A stretch of DNA of 64,000 nt, from contig NW_026705187.1 of the NCBI RefSeq assembly GCF_029867415.1, positions 682,001 to 746,000 of the forward strand, given 5' to 3'. This document shows positions 1 through 12,000 of this stretch, in pieces. This DNA comes from Vicia villosa (lineage: Eukaryota; Streptophyta; Magnoliopsida; Fabales; Fabaceae). The notes beneath the pieces were generated by a model. That model ran no database searches. It was not told the origin of the DNA and saw only the letters and a program-made list of their open reading frames with translations. A program made the translations under genes and the position numbers. Positions within the stretch are counted from its first letter, which is position 1; every line of letters begins with the position of its first letter.

Positions 1-814
1 CATTTGTTTGTTTTACCACCTGAGCCTTTCTAGCCATCGAAATTATATGTTTATCCGTTGTTACCCCAGTTGAGCCATATCCTTTTGTTTGTTATAACCA
101 TATATGTAACCCGCAGCCAAACACTTCCAACCCTTGCTCGGCATAAATGTTGTGGTTTTCAGAGTTGTACTAAAATCTAAGTTTGGGGTAGTAATCATCA
201 AAGAAGAGGGCAAGTAAAAAAAATGAAAATAAAAATTTTGAGACATATGAATGTATGTCCCATAAAAAAAGAAAGAAAGAGAAAAACTTGCCCGAATGAA
301 AGACTCAGTTACATTAAGCACTCACGGAAGAATGAGTGAAGCAAAAGAGTCTAAGTCGAATAAATTCCCAATGTAACAAGTTGAGCACAATTACGAGAAA
401 CACAACATGAATGTTGAACCTAAAACCAATTGTTTATCCATTTCCTTGTGTATCCCACCGTACCTAAACCCCATTACAACCCAGAAGACCTCGAAAAGTG
501 TGTGAACTTTGTTAGTGTAGTCTAGGTAGGATTTATTCAAAATTAAGAGTTGATATTGCATACCTTTATTTTGTGAGTGCAAAACACTTTAACCTTGAGA
601 GATTTGGCGAGAAGTGTGAAAAAGCTTGCAGGTAAAAAGGTACTCTGATGTGGAAGTGTGGTAGAAAGTTTGGTTCGGCAAGCCAGAGATTCTAATAGAA
701 TGGTAGACGCAAGTTGCGAATAACATCAGCAGTGTTGTGGAAAGAAAAATCCAGGGTGACCTCTGTTTGGTCTCTTGCATCGCTTGAGGACAAGCAATGA
801 GATAAGTTTGGGGT
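1..814 (+). mobile_element. 3' internal end of an LTR retrotransposon (E0)
   Basis: No long ORF is open here. The stretch ends in a purine-rich tract (aagtttgggg, 804-813) directly before an LTR that begins TGTGAT. A polypurine tract at that place is the usual primer for plus-strand synthesis, so this looks like the non-coding 3' internal region of a plant Ty3/gypsy-like element. The rest of the element lies left of the window. The lineage (Athila, Tat or other) cannot be settled from what is visible. Confidence 0.5.
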
Positions 815-2235
815 TGTGATCGGTCACCATTTCTACCTAATTTCTATCATGGATTCGGTCTAAATTTGTTGATTCGGTAACACTTTGATCAATGTTTTAT
901 TGTTTTTGTTTAAGTATTTCATGTTTGATTGTTTTTATGTTGACTTTGCATTATGTTTTAATTTAAGTTATTTAGATGCTTTTTATGCCGTTTGGTTAGT
1001 TGTGTACGAATTTCAGGTTTGAACAAGTCATCTTAAGTGTCAAAGCAACTATGAAGGAAGGAGAGGCAAGAGAAAGATGAAAATTCAAGGTTCTGGGGTC
1101 TAACACGGCCGCCCGTGCTTCCACGCACGGCCCGTGTCAGGAGAATGGCACTCTCCATACAAAATCCAGGGACCACGCACGGCCGCCCGTGCTTCCACGC
1201 ACGGCCCGTGACAGGATGGCTGGGAGCAAAAATAAAAATAAAGAGCAGCATGGCCGCCCGTGCGTCCAAGCACGGCCAGTGCTGCTGTGAGCGTGAAAAC
1301 TTCCAATTTTAGGGCTTTTTCACTAAATCTCCACCTTGAGGGTACTTTAGACATTTCATTTGCCTGAGATTTGTACCTAGACTATTTAGTTGAGTTTGAG
1401 AGAATTATTTTAAAACTTTTGCATCATACGATAGAAAATCACAGAAGAGAGGAGATAACTTCATCAAGGGTTTCGGAGACGGATAGATTCAACGGTGGAC
1501 ACCATTGAAGATCAAAGTTCCCAATTATCTTTGTAATGTCTAAATTCTTTACTTTGTCTTTCTTGAATATTATGAGAGGCTAAACCCCCCAATGCTAGGG
1601 GGGTGGTCCTGATTTGGTTTTGTAATAACGATGAATTTGTGATTTCGTCAATACATTGGTTTATATTATTCAGTTAAATTATGCAATGTTCTTCTTGTTT
1701 TCTTTATCGGTCAAATAAGGATTAATCTATGGCTAACAAATACAGGACTGTAGTTGTTAGGGTTTGTGTATAATTTGATTATAGTAGATATCACCTAGGA
1801 CTAGGGATACCCTATAATTACCACATAATCTTGATTATATAAAAGCTTGGTTTCAATTTAGGTTCCTAAGGACTTAGGATTTAGGTTGGAAGACCAAAGG
1901 TTTCCTCACTAAGGACTTAGGAGGAAACACCCTAAGGATGTGGTAACTGAATGTTATGAACTTGTTAAAGAGATCTTAATTCTGAAAGTGTTACTTGCCA
2001 AATCAACCACTCACCCTAGCATCTCATATATTTGATAACAAAACTCAATTTATTTTTCTCATTATTTTTCTTTGCAAGGATTAAATTCCCCAAAACCAAA
2101 ACATTAGTTTTTGTTCAATTGAATTATATTTTACGAATCTGTATTTCCTACGCAGTCCTTGAGATCGACATTCGGGGAATTTCCCCTATTATTACTACAG
2201 AGGCAAAAATAGTACACTTGCTATTTTTCCGATCA
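815..2235 (+). repeat. 3' LTR of element E0, inserted in the Tekay-1 5' LTR
   Basis: The sequence starts TGTGATCGG after a polypurine tract and ends GATCA, giving the expected TG...CA borders. From 2236 it continues as atagtatggattagg, which is found uninterrupted in the Tekay-1 3' LTR from 8465. The host LTR is therefore cut at this point, and atagt is the predicted 5-bp target duplication; its left copy is outside the window. The LTR carries a block of GC-rich iterated motifs at 1100-1290 in otherwise AT-rich DNA. Short ORFs here are not supported as genes. Confidence 0.7.
1103..1285. repeat. Three CpG-rich hairpin units inside the E0 LTR
   Basis: The motif ggccgcccgtgc recurs at 1107, 1181 and 1252 (spacing 74 and 71 bp). 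The first two copies are followed by an inverted partner (cacgcacggcccgtg), so each unit can fold into a GC-rich stem. The third copy has diverged by a few bases. The block is sharply richer in C, G and CpG than the LTR around it. Confidence 0.75.
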
Positions 2236-3844
2236 ATAGTATGGATTAGGAGTATGGTTGGATCCATTGATTCTATATTTTGAATTGTTATTTGTGTTCA
2301 TCATTGAAATTTGGACTGTTAATCCCTAATAACTGATAGATTTAGGGTATGATGAATGAAATTGATTATGGAATCATATACTGTGGTTGTGGATGAATTC
2401 GTATGCTGTTTAGATGTGAATTTTCTGGTTTTTAGACTCAAAATCGTGGACTGGTATGAGTAGAAACGAGTGGGTTTTGGACTGTTACGAAGTTGCAGGT
2501 GCTGGGCATTTTCTGGTGTTTCGCGTATGAAACAGTGCCATACGCGTATGGGATGAGGTTATACGCGTATGGGGGACACTCCCAAGGGGCTATACGTGTA
2601 TGATACGCAGCTGCCCTGTCCCAAACACTCTGTGCTGGTGATTTGCATATGAGGAGCGTATGAGGATGCTCATACGCGTATGGAAATTTTGAAAGAGGAA
2701 AATTATTCTGGTGATACGCATATGGCAAGACTGATACGCGTATGAGGTTGCTTTTGGGCAAAACCTGGTCTGTTGAAATGCGTATGATACGCGTATGGAA
2801 CATAGTGATACGCGTATAGATGCGTATGGGCATTATGATACGCGTATGGTCGCTGTGAGTGCAAATTCCTGTTTTGTGATTTTTCTGGAAAGTTTGATGA
2901 CGCATAACTTTCGATCGGTAGGCCTGTTTTGTGTGTCGTTTGAAGATGAGTGAACCTTATAGAGTGATAGTTTGGTTACTGATGGTTTAATAGTATTTGA
3001 ATGATGTGAATGTATATATGAACATGCTTAATAATGATGATGATGATGAAATGAGTATAGATGATGCTACTCATAGTATGATGATGAAAGTATGTTATAT
3101 ATATGTTACATGCATTCATAAACATTGATGAGGACTGAATCCTAGATGATGAGAGGATTTCAGTTAATGGCAGAATTCCCATTGTGTGGAATTTATGCTG
3201 GCAGGGCCGCATCTGGATGATGATAGATCGGTCGGTGGATGATTTCCACTCGTGATGATTTGGTACCACATGCATAGTGTCAGTTTCATACATGTGCATG
3301 ATTTGTTTATAACATGATGATATATGTTATATGATGACTTGTCTGTTTATCTGTGGATGTGTGAATGACGTTTTGTCTGAATATGAAACAATTGGGTGAA
3401 TGATATAACTATGATATGTTATTATTTATGATGCAATAACATTGGTTAACTGTGATGAGACTCACCCTTACTTGTTGTCATTTTTAGATTGAGGTAGCGG
3501 CGCGACTTGGTGAGGATTAGCTCATAAGTCGGTTTTTAGTATTGTGTCGGTGTCATGCTCTGATAGATGTAACACTGGGAACGCTTTGTTTTAGAATTTT
3601 GATTATAAACCTATTTGTTTGTGATGTTTGAAGTCTGATACATATTGATGAATGTTGACTTGATGAAATATTTCCGCTGTGTAAAACATGAATTTGATTA
3701 ATGAGTTATGATTTCAGGTGTTTCAGTGAATGCATGACTTATACAGACTTGTGTTTTCATTATTTACGAATTGTGATACCTCTCTACATGTTACTCTGAT
3801 TTAATAACTGTTTATTTGCCGCGGGTTATTAGAGGGGTGTTACA
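2236..3844 (+). repeat. Tekay copy 1, 5' LTR (left part missing)
   Basis: This matches the Tekay-1 3' LTR (8465-9019 joined to 22867-23924) along its whole length and ends in ggggtgttaca at 3844. The first roughly 350 bp of the LTR, seen at 8118-8464, are absent because element E0 sits there; they should lie left of the window. The LTR contains the TACGCGTA palindrome array at 2521-2850. A short ATG-type trinucleotide run near 3040 produces a histidine/isoleucine-rich shadow ORF on the minus strand, which I do not annotate. Confidence 0.9.
2521..2850. repeat. TACGCGTA palindrome array in Tekay-1 LTR
   Basis: Exact TACGCGTA occurs at 2541, 2562, 2672, 2735, 2788, 2808 and 2839, with further one-base variants between. 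Many copies extend to the perfect 12-bp palindrome CATACGCGTATG. Spacing is irregular, so this is a cluster and not a simple tandem repeat. The same cluster is in the 3' LTR (8748-9019 and 22862-22927). Confidence 0.9.
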
Positions 3845-3848
3845 ATAG

Positions 3849-3860
3849 TGGTATAAGAGC
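3849..3860 (+). promoter_or_regulatory. Primer binding site of Tekay copy 1
   Basis: Four bases after the LTR end lies tggtataagagc. It differs by one base from tggtatcagagc, the usual plant PBS that pairs with the 3' end of initiator methionine tRNA. Tekay copy 2 has the unmutated form at the same place (34877-34888). Confidence 0.85.
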
Positions 3861-3975
3861 ATAGTCGGTCGTTGTGACCAGGGTCTTAGTGTCAGTCTTT
3901 TCTGTGTATGCGACTAATACGAGTTATTTGTCGATACTTTTGTTCTGACTGGATTGTTGTGATTAAGCAGAACAA

Positions 3976-5613
3976 ATGGCTGGAAGAGGAGGAAGAAACG
4001 ATGATGCTCTTGCTGAGGCTCTGGGCATGATTGCTGGTGTGCTTGGAGGAGGGACTGTAGGAGCAGGGATTGGTGCTGATAGGCAACTAGGGAATTTTCA
4101 GAGGAACAATCCTCCATTGTTCAAAGGCACGCATGATCCAGAGTGTGCTCAGAAATGGCTCAAGGAGATCGAGAGGATTTTCCGAGTCATTGACTGTGCT
4201 GAAAATCTCAAGGTGAGGTTTAGCACTCACATGTTATCTGAGGAGGCCGATGACTGGTGGTTAGCGACCAGAGCTGAACTGGACGCTGGTGGTATAGCAA
4301 TTACTTGGGCTATATTTAAAAGGGAATTTCTGAGGAGGTATTTTCCTGAAGATGTCAGAGGCAGAAAGGAAGTTGAGTTTCTAGAGCTGGTGCAAGGTAA
4401 CATGACGGTACCAGAGTATGCTGCCAAGTTTGTGGAACTGGCAAAGTACTATGTGCACTACAACAACGACGAAGCCAGTGAGTTCTCAAAATGTGTCAAG
4501 TTTGAGAATGGTCTTCGTGATGAGATCAAACAGGGTATCAGGTACCAGAGAATCCGGAGATTTGTTGACCTGGTAGATTGTAGCAGGATTTTTGAGGAAG
4601 ATAGCATCAAGCTGAAGTCATCTCACTCTCGCGAGTTAGTTGACAGAAAGGGTAAGAAGCCTATGGATAGAGGTAAGCCATATGGTAGAGGTAAACCTGT
4701 CGATTGGAAGAAACCCAGTGGAGAAGAAGATCACATCAGTCCTAATTGTCCTAAGCCAAAGAAGAACCAATCGGGAGGAAAGGTTTTTGCTTTGACCGGG
4801 TCCGAGACTACTCTAGAGGACAGGTTGATTAAAGGTACGTGTTTTATTCATGGCACACCTTTAGTTGCAATTATTGATACCGGAGCAACGCATTCTTTTA
4901 TTTCTTTGGATTGTGCTGAGAGGTTAAATCTTGAGATCTCTGATATAAATGGAAGTATGGTTATTGACACTCCTGCGTCGGGTTCAGTAACTACTTCGTC
5001 TACATGCTTGAATTGTCCGGTTGACATTTTTGGCAGAGAATTCGGGATGGACTTAGTGTGCCTTCCGTTGAAACAACTCGATGTAATCCTGGGAATGAAC
5101 TGGTTGGAATTCAACCGTGTTCATATCAATTGTTTTGCGAAGACGGTAATTTTTCTTGAAGAGGTTAGTACTGATAATCTGGAAATGACAGCTAGACAGG
5201 TGAATGAGGCTATCGGGGATGGTGCAACAGTGTTTATGTTGTTCGCATTGGTGAATGTGAAAGAAAAAGTGGCGAGTAGCAAATTACCTTTGGTATGTGA
5301 ATTTCCAGAAGTTTTCCCAGAAGATGTGAATGAATTACCACCGGAAAGAGAAGTGGAGTTTTCTATTGATTTAATTCCGGGAACTAGTCCAGTGTCGATG
5401 GCACCGTATCGTATGTCGCCGTCTGAGTTGGCCGAACTGAAGAAGCAGTTAGAAGAGTTGCTGGAGAAGAAATTCATTCGTCCTAGTGTTTCTCCATGGG
5501 GTGCACCTGTGTTACTAGTGAAGAAGAAAGAAGGTTCAATGAGACTGTGTGTAGATTACAGACAATTTGAACAAGGTTACTACCAAGAATCGGTATCCTT
5601 TGCCGAGGATTGA
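3976..5613 (+). pseudogene. gag-pol: Tekay-1 gag, protease and start of RT (broken)
   Basis: This ORF opens at the first ATG after the PBS leader and encodes the structural gag protein, the aspartic protease and the first part of reverse transcriptase. The gag core has WLKEIERIF (61-69), DDWW (92-95) and [18 protein letters not shown] (118-135), as in plant Ty3/gypsy retrotransposon gag. Residues 250-261 hold only a remnant of the CCHC knuckle region: the first cysteines are gone, unlike Tekay-2, which points to an internal deletion. The protease site DTGA is intact at 301-304, and ILGMNWL (371-377) marks the end of that domain. RT begins near residue 470. A one-base frameshift near 5569 shifts the rest of RT into the next ORF, so no full polyprotein can be made. 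Confidence 0.93.
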
Positions 5614-6910
5614 TGATTTGATGGATCAGTTGGTTGGTGCGAGTGTGTTTAGTAAAATTGATCTGAGGTCTGGGTATCATCAGATACGTGTGAAAGATGA
5701 TGACATTCAGAAGACTGCTTTTAGAACGAGGTATGGACATTATGAGTATTCTGTAATGCCGTTTGGAGTTACTAATGCACCTGGTGTTTTTATGGAGTAT
5801 ATGAACAGGATCTTTCATCCTTATCTCGACAAGTTTGTAGTGGTGTTTATAGATGATATCCTGATATATTCTAAAAGTGAGGAAGAACATGCCGAACATC
5901 TCAGAACTGTGTTAGAATTGTTGAAAGAGAAGCAACTTTTTGCCAAACTGTCGAAGTGTGAATTCTGGTTAGAGGAAGTCAGTTTTCTCGGACATGTGAT
6001 TTCTAAGAATGGTATTGCTGTTGATCCTACAAAGATAGAAGCTGTATCTCAGTGGGAAGCTCCGAAGTCAGTGTCAGAGATTCGTAGTTTTCTTGGTCTC
6101 GCAGGTTATTACAGAAAGTTCATTGAAGGATTTTCAAAGTTAGCATTGCCGTTAACTAAATTAACCAGGAAGGGACAAGCCTTTATTTGGGATGCCAAGT
6201 GTGAAGAAGGATTCCACGAGTTGAAGAGGAGGTTGACTAGTGCTCCTATCTTGATTTTGCCGAATCCGACAGAATCATTTGTAGTTTATTGTGACGCATC
6301 ACTGATGGGGTTAGGGGGTGTATTGATGCAGAATCAACAAGTAGTCGCTTATGCGTCGAGACAACTCAAAGTGCATGAAAGGAATTATCCGACTCATGAT
6401 TTGGAGTTGGCAGCTGTGGTGTTTGTTTTGAAGTTGTGGCGACACTATTTGTATGGTTCGAGATTTGAAGTATTCAGTGATCATAAAAGCCTGAAGTATC
6501 TATTTGATCAGAAAGAGTTGAATATGAGGCAGAGAAGGTGGTTAGAATTTATGAAAGATTATGATTTTGATTTGAATTACCATCCGGGAAAGGCAAACGT
6601 TGTTGCTGATGCATTGAGTAGGAAGACCTTGCATATGTCTATGCTAATGGTGAAGGAATTGGATTTGATTGAACAATTCAGAGACTTGAGTTTAGTGTGT
6701 GAAAGTACTCCTACTAGCGTCAAGTTGGGTATGCTGAAGCTGACTAGTGATATCCTTGAAGAAATCAGAGAAGGTCAGAAAGCCTATGTTGGATTGATTG
6801 ATAAGTTGACTTTGATCAATCAAGGCAAGAATGGTGAATTCAGAGTTGACAAGAATGGTATACTGAGGTTTGGTGACCGGGTTTGTGTTCCTGATATTGA
6901 TGAACTCTGA
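5567..6910 (+). pseudogene. gag-pol: Tekay-1 reverse transcriptase and RNase H (broken)
   Basis: This continues the polyprotein in another frame. RT motifs are [12 protein letters not shown] (11-22), [11 protein letters not shown] (30-40), [11 protein letters not shown] (65-75) and the catalytic FIDD (94-97). The connection domain carries FLGHVIS and [18 protein letters not shown]. RNase H follows with [16 protein letters not shown] and VFSDHKSL, then the conserved [15 protein letters not shown]. The enzyme copies element RNA into DNA inside virus-like particles. The frame ends at an in-frame TGA (6908-6910) just before the integrase zinc domain. The next ORF is in the same frame, so this is a point stop and not a frameshift. 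Confidence 0.93.
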
Positions 6911-6919
6911 AAACGTATT

Positions 6920-7399
6920 TTGGAAGAAGGACACCGTAGTGGATTGAGCATTCATCCTGGTGCTACCAAGATGTATCATGATTTGAAAAAGTTGTTTTGG
7001 TGGCCTGGAATGAAGAAAGAAATTGCTGAGTTTGTGTACTCTTGTTTGACTTGCCAGAAGTCAAAGATTGAGCATCAGAAACCATCTGGTTTTATGCAAC
7101 CGATGTTTATTCCTGAGTGGAAGTGGGATAGCATATCAATGGATTTTGTTTCGGGTTTGCCGAGGACTGTCAGAAATTGTGAAGCTATCTGGGTCGTGGT
7201 AGACAGATTGACGAAGTCTGCACATTTTATACCGGTGAGAATGGATTATCAGATGGAAAAGCTAGCTCAGTTGTATATTGAGAAGATAATTAGTCTACAT
7301 GGTATTCCTTCAAGTATCGTGTCAGACAGAGAGGACGATTCAGTCGTTAGAAGATTTGTTACGTGCTTGTGTGTTGGAAAAAGGAGGTACTTGGGATAG
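6920..7399 (+). pseudogene. gag-pol: Tekay-1 integrase, N-terminal part (broken)
   Basis: The HHCC zinc domain is visible: a GH, then [21 protein letters not shown], then CLTCQKSK. After it the catalytic core starts with WDSISMDFV, holding the first acidic residue of the DDE triad, and [14 protein letters not shown]. The core breaks at SDRE (around 7325-7340). Comparison with Tekay-2 (41163-41290) shows that the stretch from just after the second aspartate to just before the glutamate is deleted. Integrase inserts element DNA into the genome; this copy cannot be active. Confidence 0.92.
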
Positions 7400-8075
7400 T
7401 TATCTTCCTTTGATCGAGTTTACCTACAACAATAGTTATCATTCGAGTATTGGTATGGCTCCGTTTGAGGCTTTGTATGGTAGGAGATGTAGGACGCCGT
7501 TGTGTTGGTATGAATCTGGTGAGAGTGCTGTGATTGGACCAGAAATTGTACAACAGACTACGGAAAAGATTAAGATGATTCAAGAGAAGATGAAAGCTTC
7601 TCAGAGTCGTCAGAAGAGTTACCATGACAAGAGGAGGAAAACACTTGAGTTTCAAGAGGGAGATCATGTGTTTATGAGAGTTACTCCTACGACAGGAATT
7701 GGTCGGGCATTGAAGTCAAGGAAGTTGACTCCGCGTTTTATTGGACCATTCCAAATTTCCGAAAGAGTGGGAGAAGTGGCTTATCGTATCGCTCTACCGC
7801 CGATGCTTGCAAATTTGCATGATGTGTTTCATGTGTCTCAGTTCAGGAAATACATTTCAGATCCGTCCCATGTGATCCAAGTAGATGATGTACAGGTGAA
7901 AGATAACTTGACGGTTGAGACTTTACCTGTGAGGATTGAAGACCGAAGACTGAAGCAATTGCGAGGCAAGGAAATAGCTTTGGTCAGGGTAGCTTGGGGA
8001 GGACCTGCTGAGGGAAATGATACCTGGGAGCTAGAGAGTCAGATGAAGGATTCTTACCCAGAACTTTTTATCTGA
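7299..8075 (+). pseudogene. gag-pol: Tekay-1 integrase C-terminal part and chromodomain-like tail
   Basis: Genuine coding homology begins at the residues TERTIQSLEDLL, after the deletion; the residues before them come from the shifted frame. It continues with FTYNNSYHSSIGMAPFEALY, the GPY/F-type region (GPFQISERVGEVAYRIALP), and LHDVFHVSQ-type residues. The end carries a chromodomain-like tail with VAWGG and NDTWELES and stops shortly before the polypurine tract. That tail is the mark of the chromovirus branch (Tekay/Del clade) and is thought to steer integration to marked chromatin. Confidence 0.92.
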
Positions 8076-8104
8076 GGTATGTTTTCAAGGACGAAAACTC
8101 TTTT

Positions 8105-8117
8105 AGTGGGGGAGAGT
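8105..8117 (+). promoter_or_regulatory. Polypurine tract of Tekay copy 1
   Basis: The run agtgggggagagt lies directly before the 3' LTR start (TGTAACACCC at 8118). Tekay-2 has the same tract (agtgggggagagt) before its 3' LTR at 42067. Confidence 0.85.
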
Positions 8118-9019
8118 TGTAACACCCGTATAATTTCAATATTAATTTAATTGGAATATTGAATTAATAATTAGAATTATTAGGGATTTGGTGGAAATAA
8201 TGAATAAATAATGGTTTAAGGCATTTGGGCCATATGAGGAAATAGTAAAGATGGGGGTGTGATTTAGTAAAACTTTCACTAATCTCAATATTATTATTTT
8301 TCATAAAATAATTGGGAATTGGGAAACAAAGAAAGAAAGTGAAAGAACAAAAGTTGGAACAAGGAACGTGAAGGAGAGCTGTAGAGGGAGAGACCAAGAA
8401 CCAAGACTTTTATCTGAGGTAAGGGGAGACTCTCCGTTTAATCTCTTTTATCGTATTATAGGTGATAGTATGGATTAGGAGTATGGTTGGATCCAATGAT
8501 TCTATATTCTGAATTGTTATTTGTGTTCATCATTGAAATTTGGACTGTTAATCCCTAATAACTGATAGATTTAGGGTATGATGAATGAAATTGATTATGG
8601 AATCATATACTGTGGTTGTGGATGAATTCGTATGCTGTTTAGATGTGAATTTTCTGGTTTTTAGACTCAAAATCGTGGACTGGTATGAGTAGAAACGAGT
8701 GGGTTTTGGACTGTTACGAAGTTGCAGGTGCTGGGCATTTTCTGGTGTTTCGCGTATGAAACAGTGCCATACGCGTATGGGATGAGGTCATACGCGTATG
8801 GGGGACACTCCCAAGGGGCTATACGCGTATGATACGCAGCTGCCCTGTCCCAAACACCCTGTGCTGGTGATTTGCGTATGAGGAGCGTATGAGGATGCTC
8901 ATACGCGTATGGAAATTTTGAAAGAGGAAAATTATTCTGGTGATACGCGTATGGCAAGACTGATACGCGTATGAGGTTGCTTTTGGGCAAAACCTGGTCT
9001 GTTGAAATGCGTATGATAC
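8118..9019 (+). repeat. Tekay copy 1, 3' LTR, first part
   Basis: The LTR starts TGTAACACCC after the polypurine tract. It holds a splice-donor-like gaggtaagggg at 8416-8426 and then the TACGCGTA array from 8748. At 9019 it is cut by Ogre copy 1. The last five bases, gatac (9015-9019), are repeated at 22862-22866 as the target duplication. Confidence 0.95.
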
Positions 9020-12000
9020 TGTCATACCCCAAAATTTGCCCATACTATTTCTCATATGCAAATTCAAATCAAAAACACAATGCTCCTAAACACATTCTCC
9101 TACACAAGGCTCTGAAACTAGGGTTTGATTTATTCAAGGGAAAATCAGTGAATTAATGGCTCCAAGGCATCTCACATGGCTAAAAACATTCCACACTATC
9201 TCTATGACAAGTATCAAGGCTTATCTCCAAGTTCTGGTCATTCAAAAGTTCAAAAGGTCAACAGTCGACTAGGTGACCTAAAAAGTCAACTGGGGTCAAA
9301 GTAAAGTCAAAACTCCTGATTTTTTGTCAAAATCCTCATATGGAACTATCATGCACAATTTGATCAAGAATTGATCATGGTTCATCAAGGAAAGATCAAA
9401 AATCAACAAATCAAAAAGTTTCTAAATTAGGGTTTTGTATAGGAAAAGTCAACTGAATTTTGACCAGCCATAACTTTCACATGGAACATCAGAAATTTTC
9501 CATCCAAAGCTCATTTTGAAGGAAATTTGATTCTCTGCAAATTTGTGTCTCACATGCCAAGTCTAAAAATGCTTCATTTGAGAGATATGGACCAAAACAT
9601 TATAGGTCCTTTTCAAAAGTCAACAAAAGACACTTTCTTCAAAAGGTCATAAAATGAGAATGGAAAATGATTTTTATATGGGACCAAAGGCACTGGTTAG
9701 AGGACTCTCTAAGGTTTCTAGAATGTCTTAGAACACCTCTATACCCAAAAAATTGAGGTAGATAGGCCTTGTCAAAGTTAGGATATTTTGAAGAGAAAAA
9801 TGTGAAGAAACTTGGATATTTTGCAAAGGGGCCCAAATAGTTTGGACTCAATCTTGATTCCCAAGTATCCAAGAGCCCAAGATATTATTGCCACGAAAAT
9901 ATTTGGTTTATTATTTTTTTTATTCTAATTAAAAAGGATTAAAGTCATGTAAATTAAGAGAAAATCTAATATTTTATAAAAGATATGGTTTGGACCTATT
10001 TTAATCATCAAATATTCTCCAAAATAAATCAAATGCGTGCAAATAATATACTTGAGGAAATTGGATTGACATTAAGCAAATTTGGAAAGATTATGAGCCA
10101 TATTTTCAATCAAATCTCCATAACTTGCAATTCAAGATTTAAGAAGATTTGGTCAAGTTTTATTTGCCCTAATCAGTCTCATATAAATACCAAACAAGTG
10201 CAGATGGCAAGGGGACGAAAATTTGCAGTCTCAAGTGCCTTGCCAAGCTTCCAAAAATCAAAGAAAAATCAAATTCGGTTTCTGAAGAGGAGCTCGATTC
10301 AAGCCATTTAAGGGTTCCAAAAACATTCCTGAGGTATCATTGAAGGATTCTCCATCGTTCTCCAAGATCGCAGCCCTCGGAACCGTTGCCAGAAGCTCAC
10401 GGTTTGCCTTTATTTTCTTAAACTCAATTACATCATTCCATGTATTTTAATTGAATTCTGAATGCATATTCATGTTTATCGTGATGTTCTGATTGATCCT
10501 GGATGTTTAATTGCATTGTTATGTACGATTGCCTCGGTTTGCCGTATTAGGGTTCTTAGCTTTTTGAATTAGGGCTTTTTGATTGAAGCAAAATTAGTGA
10601 AAATTAATGACATATTTGGGATCAGGGGACTTGGACGATCCTAATAGGTAGGTCGCGAAACATTTTTCTGTTGTTTTGGTGGCATTCGTAAATGACAGGT
10701 ATGGAAAGTGGAGCTTTTACAACGCATCTGCAAATAAGCGCTGTAAAAAACGCGTTTTCAGAAATCCCAGGGTTGAAGACGATGACGCGTCGCTCGCTCG
10801 TTGGACCATTCGCGCGCGTTTTGAGTTTTGAATGAAGCAGATCCTGTGCTTCTTGGCTTACGTACGCGTGATACACCCTCATCCATCAGCCATCAGATCA
10901 TGCTTCCTCCAGATCCAATGCTCCAGGCAACGCAGGTGCACCATGAACCCACGCGCATGAGCCACACAAGATCATTCAGCTAAGTTTCTAATTTTTTTTA
11001 TTTTTTATTGTACAATCTTTTTCATTTATATTTTTTATATATATGTTTTACTTATTTATTTTTTTTATTTATAAAAAAAAAACTATATATTTTCTAAAAC
11101 CTTTTTTTATATTTATTATATTTTCTTAATATTATACATTTACTTATATTATATTTACCATTTATTTTGTTTATTTATTTACTTATAATGATTACTATGT
11201 TTATATTATTTTTTTTTAACATTATTATTTTAATTAAATATTTTATGTATATATCTTTTAAAATTCATATTTAATTCATTAAAATTCCAAAAATTTCGCA
11301 AAAAAATATTTTTATTCTCGATTAAATTATTTCATCCTGATTTAATTAATTAGGTCGTAAGACCAATAATTAATTAAATCGTTTATGTTCTCTTATTTGA
11401 TCTATACTTAATCAGACTCTTTAACGAACATCTCCTACACTAAAAACTGTTTTTCTTTGTTTTCTTAGGTTCACTTCTTGAATACGTGTCGACTACGCGC
11501 CCGATCCAAAATACAAAGTTAAGTATTCTATTCAATTTAATTTAAATTTTTATTTGGTTTATTTTTGAAATTAGGGTTGCTTCGCCTTCATCTTTTTCTG
11601 CCTTGTTTCTTTTCAGGGTTAAACCCTAAAGGCGCCCTATCAATCATATCAGATCAAATCAGAGCTAAGTATTGTGTTTATTTTTATTTTAAACTGATTT
11701 ATTCTTATTTTAGGGTTATCCCTGCTCGCCTCCGAATTAGCCATACGCTCACCCTATTTTTGGTTTGCTTGCCTTTTCAGGGTTCGACGATTCTAAAGCT
11801 ACGAGTTTGGTAACCCTAAACCCTATTTTCTTGTTTTATTATTACTTATGTCAAACCCTACTAAGGGATCCGCTGGTTTCATTGTCCCCTCCCCCATATT
11901 ATTGTTGTTCTTGCCTTATATTATCTGCGTGGTTAGTAAAATAGGGAGTGACAACCATTAAATTGAATTAGCCTCACTAATTTACAAGATAATATAATCG

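Noticed and set aside
2438..2905. 155-residue minus-strand ORF rich in HTRI and PYAY repeats
   Set aside because: It is a reading of the TACGCGTA palindrome array in the Tekay-1 LTR; a sibling appears at 8667-9032 in the 3' LTR for the same reason.
5121..5477. Minus-strand ORFs across gag-pol (also 5483-5899, 7359-7667, 39358-39663, 41306-41617)
   Set aside because: These are antisense shadows of conserved Ty3/gypsy coding sequence. The sense frames explain the conservation.
11806..11824. Telomere-like ccctaaa motif
   Set aside because: Only about two units (also single ones near 26390). Not an interstitial telomere array.
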